A DNA stretch of 64,000 nucleotides from Candidatus Villigracilis propinquus (GTDB lineage: Bacteria; Chloroflexota; Anaerolineae; Anaerolineales; Villigracilaceae). Positions within the stretch are counted from its first letter, which is position 1. Each line of letters begins with the position of its first letter. Of the stretch, positions 52,342 through 60,599 are shown piece after piece. Both the position numbers and the translations under genes were made by a program. Below the pieces are notes generated by a model. The model saw only the letters and a list, made by a program, of their open reading frames with translations. It did not search any database and was not told the DNA's origin. Location of the stretch: assembly GCA_016714565.1 (NCBI GenBank), contig JADKDM010000001.1, forward strand, positions 372,001 through 436,000, in the 5' to 3' direction.

Positions 52342-52458
52342 ATGATGTACATTGTTTTAGTGGTTCTTGAGTTGTTCATTGCATTCCTGCTTCAACAACG
52401 GGAACGCGCCGCCTATTTGAAATATCTTCTGATGAATTCGTTTGAAGTGAAAAGGTAA
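52342..52458 (+). CDS. Possible 38-residue membrane peptide
   Basis: A short frame starting at two adjacent ATG codons: MMYIVLVVLELFIAFLL forms one membrane helix, followed by QQRERAAYLKYLLMNSF and a basic end (EVKR). The hydrophobic-then-charged layout is typical of single-pass small proteins. A rho-independent terminator lies 31 bp after the stop, before the next gene's own promoter, supporting a separate small transcript. The ribosome-binding site is weak. Not recognised as a known family. The rest of 52,083-52,341 holds nothing I can support. Confidence 0.5.
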   Translation: MMYIVLVVLELFIAFLLQQRERAAYLKYLLMNSFEVKR

Positions 52459-52488
52459 ACGCTCTTTCACGTTCTTCCTCCTTGGCAA

Positions 52489-52513
52489 GCCCGTCGTGAG
52501 ACGGGCGATTTTC
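52489..52513 (+). terminator. Terminator after the small membrane ORF
   Basis: GCCCGTC and GACGGGC around GTGA, followed by GATTTTCG. Confidence 0.65.
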
Positions 52514-52526
52514 GTTAATAAAACGG

Positions 52527-52554
52527 TTGCATTCTTTTTTGCGGGGGGTATAAT
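52527..52554 (+). promoter_or_regulatory. Promoter of the metallophosphoesterase gene
   Basis: TTGCAT, 16 bp and TATAAT. Transcription would begin near 52,561, after the first in-frame ATG at 52,496, which supports the later GTG start. Confidence 0.7.
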
Positions 52555-52612
52555 TGGCAAAATTAATTCCGCACCACCTCTGCAAGTTATCCCAGACAAA
52601 AAGGATTTGCAT

Positions 52613-53551
52613 GTGACTACAATTTTCTTTGCGACGGACATTCACGGGTCGGATATATGTTGGAGCAAGTTTTTGAATGCGGGGAAATTTTACGGCGCGG
52701 ACCAACTGGTCCTCGGCGGAGATATGACGGGCAAGGCAGTGATCCCGTTCATACATGAAGGCGGGCAAAATTACCGTGTCACTTTGCTGGAACAGGTGTT
52801 TAACATAACAACTGAAGAAGAGCTGACGGACTTGAAAAAGCGCGTCCGCAGCCGCGGCTATTATCCGTACATGACCAACCCCGATGAAATTGCCGAGTTG
52901 GAGAAAGACCCTGAGCGTGTGAGCAAGATATTCCTGCAGGAAGTTCTCAAGGTCGTTCAGCAATGGATGGATCTGGCGGATAAAAAGCTCGAAGGCACAG
53001 GCATGAAGGTGTTTTGTTCGCCCGGCAACGATGATATGGACGAAGTGGACGAGATCATTCTATCAAGCAAGCATGTTTTGTTGGTAGAAGGCAAGGTCTC
53101 TTCGCTGGATGGGCATGAGATGATCGCATCCGGCTGGAGCAATATCACGCCCTGGGCCACGCATCGTGAAGAGGACGAGAATCAGCTTGCAGTTAGGTAT
53201 GAGGCGATGATCTCCCAGTTGAAAGATCCGCGCAATTCAATCTTCAATATTCATGTCCCTCCATTTAAATCTGGATTGGATGAAGCACCTGAATTGGATA
53301 AGGATCTGCGTCCCGTGCTGGCTGGGAACTCAATGATCCCTGTCGGTTCAAAGGCGCTGCGCACGGCGATTGAGAAGACGCAGCCGCTGATTAGCTTACA
53401 TGGACACATCCACGAAGGCCGCGGCTCCACAAGGATCGGCAAAACCCTTTGCATCAATCCGGGTTCCATGTATGAGCAGGGAACTCTGCTTGGTGCGATC
53501 GTAAAATTAGGAAAGAATAAGATCGAGAATTACGTTTTGACAACAGGTTAA
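52613..53551 (+). CDS. Metallophosphoesterase
   Basis: A 312-residue calcineurin-like phosphoesterase. Metal-binding motifs are FFATDIHGSD (DxH), LVLGGDMTG (GDxxD type), SPGNDDMDE (GNDD in place of GNHD), and LHGHIHEGRGS (GHxH) near the end. So the dinuclear site is intact except that the GNH histidine is replaced by Asp. Substrate unknown; phosphodiesters or nucleotides are typical. I chose the GTG at 52,613 (AAAGGATTTGC before it) because the promoter lies inside the longer frame. It is followed by an APC permease after 49 bp in the same direction. Confidence 0.82.
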   Translation: MTTIFFATDIHGSDICWSKFLNAGKFYGADQLVLGGDMTGKAVIPFIHEGGQNYRVTLLEQVFNITTEEELTDLKKRVRSRGYYPYMTNPDEIAELEKDPERVSKIFLQEVLKVVQQWMDLADKKLEGTGMKVFCSPGNDDMDEVDEIILSSKHVLLVEGKVSSLDGHEMIASGWSNITPWATHREEDENQLAVRYEAMISQLKDPRNSIFNIHVPPFKSGLDEAPELDKDLRPVLAGNSMIPVGSKALRTAIEKTQPLISLHGHIHEGRGSTRIGKTLCINPGSMYEQGTLLGAIVKLGKNKIENYVLTTG

Positions 53552-53600
53552 CCGCAGGAAGCCAAATCCTGCTTAAAACATAAATCAAGAGGAGAGAATT

Positions 53601-55241
53601 ATGAGCAACTTGTTTGTCCGTAAGGCGACTGGCATGGTACGTTCGTGGTCAGTCTTCGATGCGTTTGTGTATGCGTTCTTTTCCATCAATATCGTGACAT
53701 TGGGGTTCTATAGCTTCAGCCAGATGTATTTCTTCAGCGGAGGCATGATCAACGCGCTCATTGTGAGCGCCGTGTTTTTGATCTTTGAGATCATTGTCTA
53801 TGCCTCCCTGATTTCCGTTATGCCCCGCTCCGGCGGCGATTATGTCTGGATGACCCGTATCTTTGGCGGAGGCGTTGGTTTCATCCTTGCCATTACAGGT
53901 TGGTGGTTCACATTATGGCTGTGGACTCCGGTGTATGGTGACATGTTCCGTCAAGTAGTGATGGTACCCATTCTCGGTGTGTTTGGGTTGAAGGATGCCG
54001 CCGTTTGGTTTGCGGGTGCCGGCACACCTTTATTCGTCAGCACCTTGATCGCGCTTGGCTTTGTTGCACTCGTGATCATGCTTGGCATGAAGACCTATGC
54101 GCGGATTCAAAAGTTTTCTTTCTATGCCGGCATGCTTGGTTTGCTGATCGTGATCGTCCTGCTTTTCACCGGTTCTCCCGAGGCCTTCAAGGCTGGCTAC
54201 GAAAAGAATGCAACCGCCTTGTTTGGCGCCCAGCCCGGTGCGTATGACGCCACTGTTCAAGCTGGGACAGATGCCGGCGCTGCGACCCCATTAACCGGCG
54301 GAACTTTTAAGTTGGTTCTCCTTACGCTTCCGTGGCTCGTGTTCTTTAACTTGTGGCCGAACTGGGGCGCAACGTTGTATGGTGAAGTCCGCGGCGCAAC
54401 AGATTACAAACGCAACTTCTCCGGTATGGCTGCCGCGCTTGGAGCTGTGACTTTGCTTGGGATTATCTTCTTCCTGGGTGTAGCCAGAACCATCGGCTGG
54501 GATTTCTACATGCAATCCAACGGTGCCTGGTGGAACTCCGTCTGGTACGGAGCGACAGTTCCTTTGCCTGTTTGGCCTTACCCCGCCTTGCTTGCGCTTT
54601 TCCTGACCAGCAACCGCCTCATTCAGATCGTTGTTGTCGTTTTGATGAGTTTCTGGTGGTTCGGTTGGGCTGGTACATTGTTCCTTTCTTCCACACGCGT
54701 GATCTTTGCAGCAGCGTTTGACCGTCTTCTGCCTGAGAAGGTCGCCGAATTGAATGACAAGGGCACTCCGGTCAACGCCATGTTATTGATGGTGGTTCCC
54801 GCTTTGCTTGTGTCATATCTATATGCTTTCAATGTAGGCGGTTTTTACTCCATCACCCTTGCCGCTACGCAGGGCATTGCTTTCATGTACTTCGGTACGG
54901 CCATCGCGGCCATCGTTCTTCCATACAAGAAGAAAGAACTCTTCGAAGCCTCTCCGATCGCCCAGATGAAAGTGTTCGGCATTCCGCTCATCACGGTTGC
55001 AGGTGTGATCTTCGCCAGCTTCCTTGGCTTCCTGCTTGTGGAGTGGTTATTCGATCCCTGGCTCAATACAGGCGGGGAAGGCGGCGGGCTGTATGGCATC
55101 AGCTTCAAGAATACGAATTCCATCATATTCCTAGTGACCTGTTATGCATTGTCCGCAGCCATCTACTACGGATTCAAGTCCTACCGCAAACGAGGCGGCA
55201 TTGACATGGATAAGGTTCAAACCGAAATTCCTGTAGAATAG
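53601..55241 (+). CDS. APC-superfamily permease
   Basis: A 546-residue membrane protein with about twelve to thirteen helices. It has the APC layout: ARKATGMV-type start, SWSVFDAFVYAFFSINIV in TM1, MPRSGGDYVWMTRIFGG in TM3, and FLSSTRVIFAAAFDRLLPE between TM8 and TM9. An insertion of about 45 residues (around 205-235, AQPGAYDATVQAG) lies on the presumed outside. The family carries amino acids, polyamines or choline-like amines; which is unknown. It differs clearly from the APC permease at 3,831. It shares direction and close spacing with a choline-kinase-like gene, which may act on the imported compound. GAGGAGAGAATT precedes the start. Confidence 0.82.
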   Translation: MSNLFVRKATGMVRSWSVFDAFVYAFFSINIVTLGFYSFSQMYFFSGGMINALIVSAVFLIFEIIVYASLISVMPRSGGDYVWMTRIFGGGVGFILAITGWWFTLWLWTPVYGDMFRQVVMVPILGVFGLKDAAVWFAGAGTPLFVSTLIALGFVALVIMLGMKTYARIQKFSFYAGMLGLLIVIVLLFTGSPEAFKAGYEKNATALFGAQPGAYDATVQAGTDAGAATPLTGGTFKLVLLTLPWLVFFNLWPNWGATLYGEVRGATDYKRNFSGMAAALGAVTLLGIIFFLGVARTIGWDFYMQSNGAWWNSVWYGATVPLPVWPYPALLALFLTSNRLIQIVVVVLMSFWWFGWAGTLFLSSTRVIFAAAFDRLLPEKVAELNDKGTPVNAMLLMVVPALLVSYLYAFNVGGFYSITLAATQGIAFMYFGTAIAAIVLPYKKKELFEASPIAQMKVFGIPLITVAGVIFASFLGFLLVEWLFDPWLNTGGEGGGLYGISFKNTNSIIFLVTCYALSAAIYYGFKSYRKRGGIDMDKVQTEIPVE

Positions 55242-55254
55242 TAGTATTAAGACC

Positions 55255-55316
55255 AGGTGACAGTCACCTACCCGCAGGGCGCTGCGCGAGGTGACTGTCA
55301 CCTCTTTTGTTCTTTT
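55255..55316 (+). terminator. Hairpin with T-tract after the APC permease
   Basis: AGGTGACAGTCACCT and its exact reverse complement AGGTGACTGTCACCT around 19 nt, followed by CTTTTGTTCTTTT. Each arm is itself nearly palindromic. It lies just before the kinase-like gene and may be an attenuating terminator. Confidence 0.7.
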
Positions 55317-55327
55317 GGGAGCGGCCT

Positions 55328-56230
55328 ATGTCAGTAATTGAAAAAGTCGTTGAGCAAGTGGAAGAGTGGAGAAATGGGGATGTGGAAATTCAACACCTTT
55401 CGGGCGGATTGACCAACACGAATTACAAAGTCACTGTGGATGGGACGCCATTCTTTATTCGCGTCCCCGGCGAAGGCACGGAATTGCTGGCCATTGACCG
55501 CCACAACGAATATCACAACAGCAAAGCCGCGGCCAATGTGGGCGTAGCGCCTGAGATCATCCGTCACTTTCCCGAACACAGCGTGATGGTCTTGAAATTT
55601 TTGGATGGCAAGACCATGTCGAAGGATTTGCTGAATCAGAGCGGGATGCCGACGCGCATGGCGCAGTCCATCAAGCAGCTTCACTCTGGCGAACGCTTCC
55701 TGACGGACTTCAACATGTTCCGCCTCACCGAGTATTACCTGCGCCTTTGCAAAGAACGGGACATCAAAACTCCCGATGGCTATCTGGAAAGACTACACAC
55801 CGTCACGCAGATCGAAAAGGCAATGTCCGTGAAGCCGCTGGCAACTGTCCCGTGCAACAATGACCTGCTCGCCGAAAATTACATCGACGACGGCAAGCAA
55901 CTCTGGCTCATCGACTACGAATACAGCGGCAACAATGACCCGACCTTTGAACTCGGAAATACCTGTCAGGAAATGCAATTCAACGACGAGCAAATTGCCG
56001 AAGTCTGCACGGCGTATTTCGGCAGCGCAACACCTGCTCTGATCGCCCGCATGAAATTGAACATGATCATGTCTGATGTCGGCTGGGGATTGTGGGCCGC
56101 CATTCAGGAAAACATATCCACAATAGATTTTGACTTTTGGGGTTGGGCCATCGAACGCTGGGGCAGGGCAGTGGAAAAAATGGATTCGGCGGAATTTCCC
56201 GTCTGGCTGAAGGATGTACAGGCATCGTAA
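55328..56230 (+). CDS. Choline/ethanolamine kinase-like phosphotransferase (APH fold)
   Basis: A 300-residue protein of the aminoglycoside-phosphotransferase/choline-kinase fold. LSGGLTNTNYKV is the nucleotide loop, FFIRVPGEGTE the strand with the ATP-side residues, VPCNNDLLAENYI the Brenner-type catalytic loop (Asp and Asn present, His replaced by Asn), and WLIDYEYSGNNDP the metal-binding DYE motif followed by ELGNTCQE, both typical of choline and ethanolamine kinases. So phosphorylation of an amino alcohol is likely. The open frame begins at 55,307 inside the hairpin; the ATG at 55,328 has GGGAGCGG before it. The next gene starts directly at the stop codon (TAAATG). Confidence 0.82.
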   Translation: MSVIEKVVEQVEEWRNGDVEIQHLSGGLTNTNYKVTVDGTPFFIRVPGEGTELLAIDRHNEYHNSKAAANVGVAPEIIRHFPEHSVMVLKFLDGKTMSKDLLNQSGMPTRMAQSIKQLHSGERFLTDFNMFRLTEYYLRLCKERDIKTPDGYLERLHTVTQIEKAMSVKPLATVPCNNDLLAENYIDDGKQLWLIDYEYSGNNDPTFELGNTCQEMQFNDEQIAEVCTAYFGSATPALIARMKLNMIMSDVGWGLWAAIQENISTIDFDFWGWAIERWGRAVEKMDSAEFPVWLKDVQAS

Positions 56231-56986
56231 ATGGAAACGAATCAAAGCGAGATATTCAATGAAATGCACCGTCTCATTGAGGCGGCGAACGCGAAGAACA
56301 TTCAACTGCGCGCCATCGGCGGGCTGGCGGTGCAGGCGCACAATAAAACCAATCATCCGCTTTTTGTGCGCGAGTTCGCCGACCTGGATTTTGTAGTCGC
56401 ATCCAAACAGCGCCGCGCCTTTGAAGCCTTCATGCCCGAAGTCGGTTATCAGCCGAACAAAAAATTCAACATCATGAACGGCGACCAACGGCAGATCTAT
56501 TATCACGAAACCACCGAAATGAAGATCGATATCTTCGTCGGTGATTTTGAAATGTGCCACAAAATTCCCCTCGAAAACCGCCTCACTGCCGACCCCATCA
56601 CCATTCCGCTTGCGGAATTGCTTTTGTCCAAGGCACAGATCGTTGAGCTCAACCGCAAAGACGCTCTTGATATTACGTCCGTTTTGTTGAATAATGAAAC
56701 TGGCAACGGCGATAACGAAACCATCAACCTGAAAGTCCTTGCTCAATTGTGCAGTCAGGATTGGGGCCTGTACAAAACCACATCCATCAATTTGGGTCGC
56801 GTGGTGGACATCGTCCATGAAAAAGATATCAGCCTCTCGCAAGCAGAACGCGATCTTATCATGAGCCGCGTGCAAGCCATTCAAAAAACATTTGAAGAAA
56901 TGACAAAACCCATCGCCTGGCAACTGCGTGACCGCGTCGGTACCCGCGTCAAATGGTACATTGAGGTTGAAGAAGTCTCTCGATGA
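56231..56986 (+). CDS. Nucleotidyltransferase-like protein
   Basis: A 251-residue protein whose first half looks like a minimal nucleotidyltransferase fold: LRAIGGLAVQAHN (the GG loop), REFADLDFVV with the DxD metal site, and TTEMKIDIFVGDFEM with a third acidic residue. This set is typical of the AbiEii/aminoglycoside-nucleotidyltransferase group. The rest is helical. It may transfer a nucleotide to a small molecule or protein; substrate unknown. It begins at the stop of the kinase gene and its own stop overlaps the next start (ATGA), so the genes are translationally coupled. A cytidylyltransferase role in a choline pathway is possible but not supported by motif. Confidence 0.65.
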   Translation: METNQSEIFNEMHRLIEAANAKNIQLRAIGGLAVQAHNKTNHPLFVREFADLDFVVASKQRRAFEAFMPEVGYQPNKKFNIMNGDQRQIYYHETTEMKIDIFVGDFEMCHKIPLENRLTADPITIPLAELLLSKAQIVELNRKDALDITSVLLNNETGNGDNETINLKVLAQLCSQDWGLYKTTSINLGRVVDIVHEKDISLSQAERDLIMSRVQAIQKTFEEMTKPIAWQLRDRVGTRVKWYIEVEEVSR

Positions 56987-57159
56987 ACAAACGTGTTCGG
57001 CTTTTCATTGCTCTGCTAATTCTTGGAATTTCCATATCCCTTTTAATTTGGGGATATTCGCCCAACCGCCGTGAAGTGATAGACAGGGACATCCCGCCCG
57101 CAGAGATGCAGCTGCCAACTCCCACCTCGCTTCATTTCGCCCTGACGCCTGTCTCGTGA
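56983..57159 (+). CDS. Small single-pass membrane protein, 58 residues
   Basis: A 58-residue frame: MNKRVRLFIALLILGIS with a membrane helix up to about residue 24 (SLLIWGYS), then a polar tail with PPAEMQLPTPTSLHF. The positive N-terminus predicts that the tail is outside. It overlaps the gene before by 4 bp (ATGA) and the gene after by 4 bp (GTGA), so it is held in a strictly coupled chain and is very probably real. No family recognised. Both it and the next product are envelope proteins, so they may act together. Confidence 0.75.
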   Translation: MNKRVRLFIALLILGISISLLIWGYSPNRREVIDRDIPPAEMQLPTPTSLHFALTPVS

Positions 57160-57920
57160 CCAACAAGCATTTTTCTCCCCGCAACATTTTCCACCTCGCC
57201 GCCGCGCTGACGATTCTCATCGTCACATTTGCTTGTGGTGGAACTGCTGCCACGCCTTCTTCCTCAAGCACAGAACAACCAGCCGCCGCAGTTGAACCTA
57301 CTTTTGTGCCTGTGCCCACTTCCACAGCACCAGAAGAAGAAACGCCTGGCGAAACCGCTCCTTCGCCCGCCATCCCTGAAATGCGCCGCCTCACATTGGA
57401 ATATCCGCCAAAAATGAAGGCTGGAGTAGAGAGTGACGTCATCCGCTTGACTCTTGAAGTGGATGAACAAGGTAATATCACTCCAACGGCGCAAGTGGAA
57501 GGCAATGTGATCACGGGTGAAACGATCCAGATCCCCAACTTATATGAAACACACATGGTCACAGCCGAGGCCCGCATCGACATGGCCGGGATGGATGTGC
57601 AGCCTGCCGGGGCAATTTACGAACCGATGACCCCGGGGCAATCGGTGAAATTCTTCTGGAGCATCCGCCCGCAGGATACGGGTTTGTATCGCGGCACGGT
57701 CTGGCTGCATTTGGTGTTTGTAGATCGCATCAGCGGCGAAGAAAGCCGAATGGCAGTATCAGCTCAAATCGTAGAGATCGAAGCGGTGGATTTCTTTGGA
57801 TTCTCCGTCAATGTGGCGAGAACGTCCGGCGTAGTTGGATCCATTGTAGGTGGCATCGTCGGATTCCCGTTTTTGGAGGATATCATCAAGTTTTTGTTTA
57901 AGAGGCGGAAGAAAAAGTAA
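57156..57920 (+). CDS. Lipoprotein with C-terminal membrane anchor, unknown function
   Basis: A 254-residue protein starting at a GTG that overlaps the previous stop. The N-terminus NIFHLAAALTILIVTFACGG is a signal peptide with a lipobox-like TFAC, followed by a Pro/Ser/Thr/Glu-rich linker. Residues about 80-205 form a beta-rich domain (LTLEYPPKMKAGVES, LYRGTVWLHLVFVD). The end has a Gly-rich hydrophobic stretch (SGVVGSIVGGIVGFPF) and a basic tail (LFKRRKKK), so it may be anchored at both ends. No family recognised. It ends the coupled chain from the kinase-like gene on. Confidence 0.72.
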   Translation: MTNKHFSPRNIFHLAAALTILIVTFACGGTAATPSSSSTEQPAAAVEPTFVPVPTSTAPEEETPGETAPSPAIPEMRRLTLEYPPKMKAGVESDVIRLTLEVDEQGNITPTAQVEGNVITGETIQIPNLYETHMVTAEARIDMAGMDVQPAGAIYEPMTPGQSVKFFWSIRPQDTGLYRGTVWLHLVFVDRISGEESRMAVSAQIVEIEAVDFFGFSVNVARTSGVVGSIVGGIVGFPFLEDIIKFLFKRRKKK

Positions 57921-58031
57921 ACACTATTCGGGGAAAATTACTCTATTTCAATTGAGGATGAAAACGGGGAAAATATGACGAATATCACCTAAAAAATTGA
58001 CATGCTTTACGGGGAGGCCGTTTGTTCTCTA

Positions 58032-58040
58032 TGGTACAAT
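58032..58040 (+). promoter_or_regulatory. Extended -10 promoter of nuoA
   Basis: TGG followed by TACAAT, an extended -10 box, 41 bp before the nuoA start. A TTGACA at 57,997 is too far upstream to pair with it. Confidence 0.5.
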
Positions 58041-58081
58041 TTGCCTAATGTTGTAATAAATTTCACGTTGGAGCGACTTAA

Positions 58082-58435
58082 ATGAACGAGTGGCTGTATG
58101 TAGCTTTGTTTATTATTGTTGGGATGATCATCCCCGTTGGCGCGATCGCCGCAGGCTTTATCTTCGGACCCAAAAAGCCAAATCCCATTAAACAATCAAC
58201 TTATGAATGCGGAATTGAACCAGTCGGTGAGGCTTGGATCCAGTTCAAGGCGCAGTATTATATTTTTGCGCTGGTCTTTCTCGTCTTTGATGTGGAGGCG
58301 GTTTTCCTTTTCCCGTGGGCTGTAAAACTGGGTCAATTGGGTTTGTATGCTGTCATTGAAGGTATTGTTTTTGTTTCCATTCTCGTTGTTGGCCTGGTTT
58401 ATACATGGCGCAAGGGAATGTTGGAATGGGTATAG
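58082..58435 (+). CDS. nuoA: NADH-quinone oxidoreductase subunit A
   Basis: A 117-residue membrane protein with three helices. The conserved loop KPNPIKQSTYECGIEPVG, with the Cys that lies at the quinone-site entrance in Complex I, and FVLVFLVFDVEAVFLFPWA-like second helix (seen as LVFLVFDVEAVFLFP) identify it clearly. NuoA helps tie the membrane arm to the quinone site. TTGGAGCGACTTAA gives its ribosome-binding site. Unusually it is followed by a terminator and then directly by nuoH; subunits B, C and D, which normally follow, are absent here. Confidence 0.95.
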   Translation: MNEWLYVALFIIVGMIIPVGAIAAGFIFGPKKPNPIKQSTYECGIEPVGEAWIQFKAQYYIFALVFLVFDVEAVFLFPWAVKLGQLGLYAVIEGIVFVSILVVGLVYTWRKGMLEWV

Positions 58436-58455
58436 TTTTCAAGTAAATAGAAGAG

Positions 58456-58490
58456 AAGGCTGATAGGATTTATCCTTTCAGCCTTTTCTT
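58456..58490 (+). terminator. Terminator between nuoA and nuoH
   Basis: AAGGCTGA-AGGA pairs with TCCT-TCAGCCTT around TTTA, with a following TTCTTTG. It should partly or fully separate nuoA from the other nuo genes. Confidence 0.75.
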
Positions 58491-58554
58491 TGTGTAATAA
58501 GGAAAAATCCTTGGACTCGCCAAAGAGTAGGGGATAGGAAAACAGGAGTGATTT

Positions 58555-59748
58555 ATGAATTTTTGGAATGATCCTCTAAAGGTCGCTGCAATGTGGCTGG
58601 AAGGAATCTTCACCGGCTGGGGCATGGACGCTGTCCTTGCCCATGTGTTGGTGGTCTTCCTCGGCGTATTTCTGCTCATCACCTTGTTGATGGTGCTGGA
58701 TATCTTCCTGGTGTGGATCGAGCGCAAAGTGGTGGCTCGCTTCCAGGATCGCATTGGCCCCAATCGTTTGGGACCTTTCGGTTTGATCCAGCCGTTTGCA
58801 GACATCATCAAACTCATCATCAAGGAAGACACAACCCCCGATGGTGCGGACAAGGTGGTTTATAACCTTGCGCCCATCCTCTCGATGATGTCCGTGCTCA
58901 TCCTGTGGGCGGTGGTGCCTCTGGCTCCCGTCATGCTCGGCATTGACTTGAACGTCGGCGTGCTTTTCGTGATCGCGGCAGGCGCAATCGGCACACTCTC
59001 CATCATTATGGCGGGCTGGTCGTCGAATAACAAGTTCGCGATGATCGGCGGCTTCCGTCAGGTGGCTGTGATGGTGGCATTCGAAGTCCCCATGCTTGCC
59101 ATGTTGATGATCCCGACCATCTTCTCCGGCTCGATGAACATGAACGCCATCATCGAAGCGCAGAATGTCTGGTTCTTCTTCATCTCTCCGCTCGCCGCGT
59201 TGATCTTTTTGATCGCCGCCATCGCCGAGTTGGGACGCGCTCCCTTCGATCTCGCGGAAGGTGAATCCGAACTGGTGGCTGGTTTCAACATCGAATACTC
59301 GGGCATGAAGTTCGGCATGTTCTACGCGGGTGAGTTGCTGCATGCTTTCACCTTCGGTGGTTTCTGGGCCATTCTGTTCTTCGGCGGTTATCGCTTCTTC
59401 GGTTTGGAACAGGTCAGCCCGTTCCTTGCCATCCTCATTTTGATTATCAAAGCCATGCTCGGTTACTGGGTCATCATGTGGGTCAAATACACCATGATGC
59501 GCATCCGTATCGATCAGATGCTTGGTTTCAACTGGAAGTTCCTGACCCCGCTTTCCTTTGCTCTTGTGCTTGTAACGGCGTTGATGAATACGCTTCTTCG
59601 CGGCGCTGATAGCTGGCTCTTCGTCACGGGCATGTTCCTGTCTAATGTAGTGGTCGGCTGGATCGCGCTGGAGATTGCGCGTTCCGTGGCTCGCAAGGAA
59701 CGTGAACGTGTGGAAGGCCCGACGAAAGTAGTGGAGGCCCATCATTAA
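58555..59748 (+). CDS. nuoH: NADH-quinone oxidoreductase subunit H
   Basis: A 397-residue membrane subunit with about eight to nine helices that forms much of the quinone cavity. Signatures are LVWIERKVVARFQDRIGPNRLGP (quoted in parts: WIERKVVARFQ, RIGPNRLGPFG), the acidic loop LGRAPFDLAEGESELVAGFN with the conserved Glu and Asp residues of the E-channel, and FEVPMLAMLM. CAGGAGTGATTT precedes the start. A further 50 residues at the C-terminus, rich in charged residues (ARKERERVEGPTK), make it longer than the usual 320-340. It begins the H-J-K-L-M run; nuoI, normally next, is missing. Confidence 0.95.
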   Translation: MNFWNDPLKVAAMWLEGIFTGWGMDAVLAHVLVVFLGVFLLITLLMVLDIFLVWIERKVVARFQDRIGPNRLGPFGLIQPFADIIKLIIKEDTTPDGADKVVYNLAPILSMMSVLILWAVVPLAPVMLGIDLNVGVLFVIAAGAIGTLSIIMAGWSSNNKFAMIGGFRQVAVMVAFEVPMLAMLMIPTIFSGSMNMNAIIEAQNVWFFFISPLAALIFLIAAIAELGRAPFDLAEGESELVAGFNIEYSGMKFGMFYAGELLHAFTFGGFWAILFFGGYRFFGLEQVSPFLAILILIIKAMLGYWVIMWVKYTMMRIRIDQMLGFNWKFLTPLSFALVLVTALMNTLLRGADSWLFVTGMFLSNVVVGWIALEIARSVARKERERVEGPTKVVEAHH

Positions 59749-59763
59749 TTGGGATGATGTGAC

Positions 59764-60273
59764 ATGACTGGTGAACAAATTATTTTCCTGATCGTTGCCC
59801 TCTTCACCCTCGGCTCTGCGCTGATGGTGGTGACGACGCGCAACTTGATCCATGCGGCGCTTTGGCTGGTTGCCACTCTCTTCGGTGTGGCGGTCATTTA
59901 CGCGTTGTTGAATGCAGGCTTTATGGCGGTGGTGCAGGTGGTGGTGTACATCGGCGCGATTGCCATCCTCTTCATCTTTGCAGTGATGCTCACCCGCAAG
60001 GACTTGCGCGACAACACTCCCCAGACGAATAAGAACTGGTGGGGCGGCGCGCTCCTGGCGGTCTTGACCTTTGCGGGACTCGTTTTTACGCTTCAGGGTT
60101 GGAGCGGCTTCTCGAAGACAGCAGCAGCCGTCCCGTCTGGCTTTGATGCGATCAGTCAGCTTGGCGATCAATTGACTTCGCCCGCTGCCTACGTCCTGCC
60201 GTTTGAAGTTGCTTCCGTCCTTCTGTTGGCGGCATTGGTTGGCGCGGTCTACATCGCGTTCAACAAGAAATAG
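59764..60273 (+). CDS. nuoJ: NADH-quinone oxidoreductase subunit J
   Basis: A 169-residue membrane subunit with five helices: LIVALFTLGSALMVVTTRN at the start, ALWLVATLFGVAVIYALLNAG and the conserved VVVYIGAIAILFIFAVML with the pi-bulge region that takes part in proton pumping. It lies 15 bp after nuoH and 11 bp before nuoK. The start codon lacks a strong ribosome-binding site, which fits coupling to nuoH. Confidence 0.95.
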   Translation: MTGEQIIFLIVALFTLGSALMVVTTRNLIHAALWLVATLFGVAVIYALLNAGFMAVVQVVVYIGAIAILFIFAVMLTRKDLRDNTPQTNKNWWGGALLAVLTFAGLVFTLQGWSGFSKTAAAVPSGFDAISQLGDQLTSPAAYVLPFEVASVLLLAALVGAVYIAFNKK

Positions 60274-60284
60274 GAGACGCGCAG

Positions 60285-60593
60285 ATGATCCCTCTTTCCT
60301 GGTATCTCATTCTTGCAGCAGCCCTATTCGGCATTGGTTTGTTCGGCGTGCTGGTGCGCAGGAACGCGGTTGCGATCCTGCTTGGCGTTGAACTCATGCT
60401 CAATGCCGTGAATATCAACCTCGTGGCCTTCTGGCGCTACGGTGACGTGACCTCGATGGCCGGGCAGGTTTTTGCCATCATCGTGTTCGCGGTTGCTGCT
60501 GCCGAAGTTTCCGTGGGTTTGGCTCTGGTCATTTCTGTGTATCGCAGACGCAATACTGTGATCGCAGATGAACTCGATTTGTTGAAGTGGTAG
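60285..60593 (+). CDS. nuoK: NADH-quinone oxidoreductase subunit K
   Basis: A 102-residue three-helix subunit. Conserved are LFGIGLFGVLVRRNAVAILLGVELMLNAVN (seen in pieces: AILLGVELMLNAVNIN) with the proton-channel Glu in helix 2 and a second Glu in AAAEVSVGLALV in helix 3. Length and helix pattern are standard. GGAGACGCGCAG before the start. Confidence 0.96.
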   Translation: MIPLSWYLILAAALFGIGLFGVLVRRNAVAILLGVELMLNAVNINLVAFWRYGDVTSMAGQVFAIIVFAVAAAEVSVGLALVISVYRRRNTVIADELDLLKW

Positions 60594-60599
60594 GGACGC

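Noticed and set aside
55793..56923. 376-codon minus-strand frame
   Set aside because: It covers two well-supported coupled plus-strand genes and shows no family motif.
58576..60171. Long minus-strand frame opposite nuoH and nuoJ
   Set aside because: It is rich in His, Asp, Glu and Arg as expected for the antisense of membrane genes, spans two conserved genes and has no motif.
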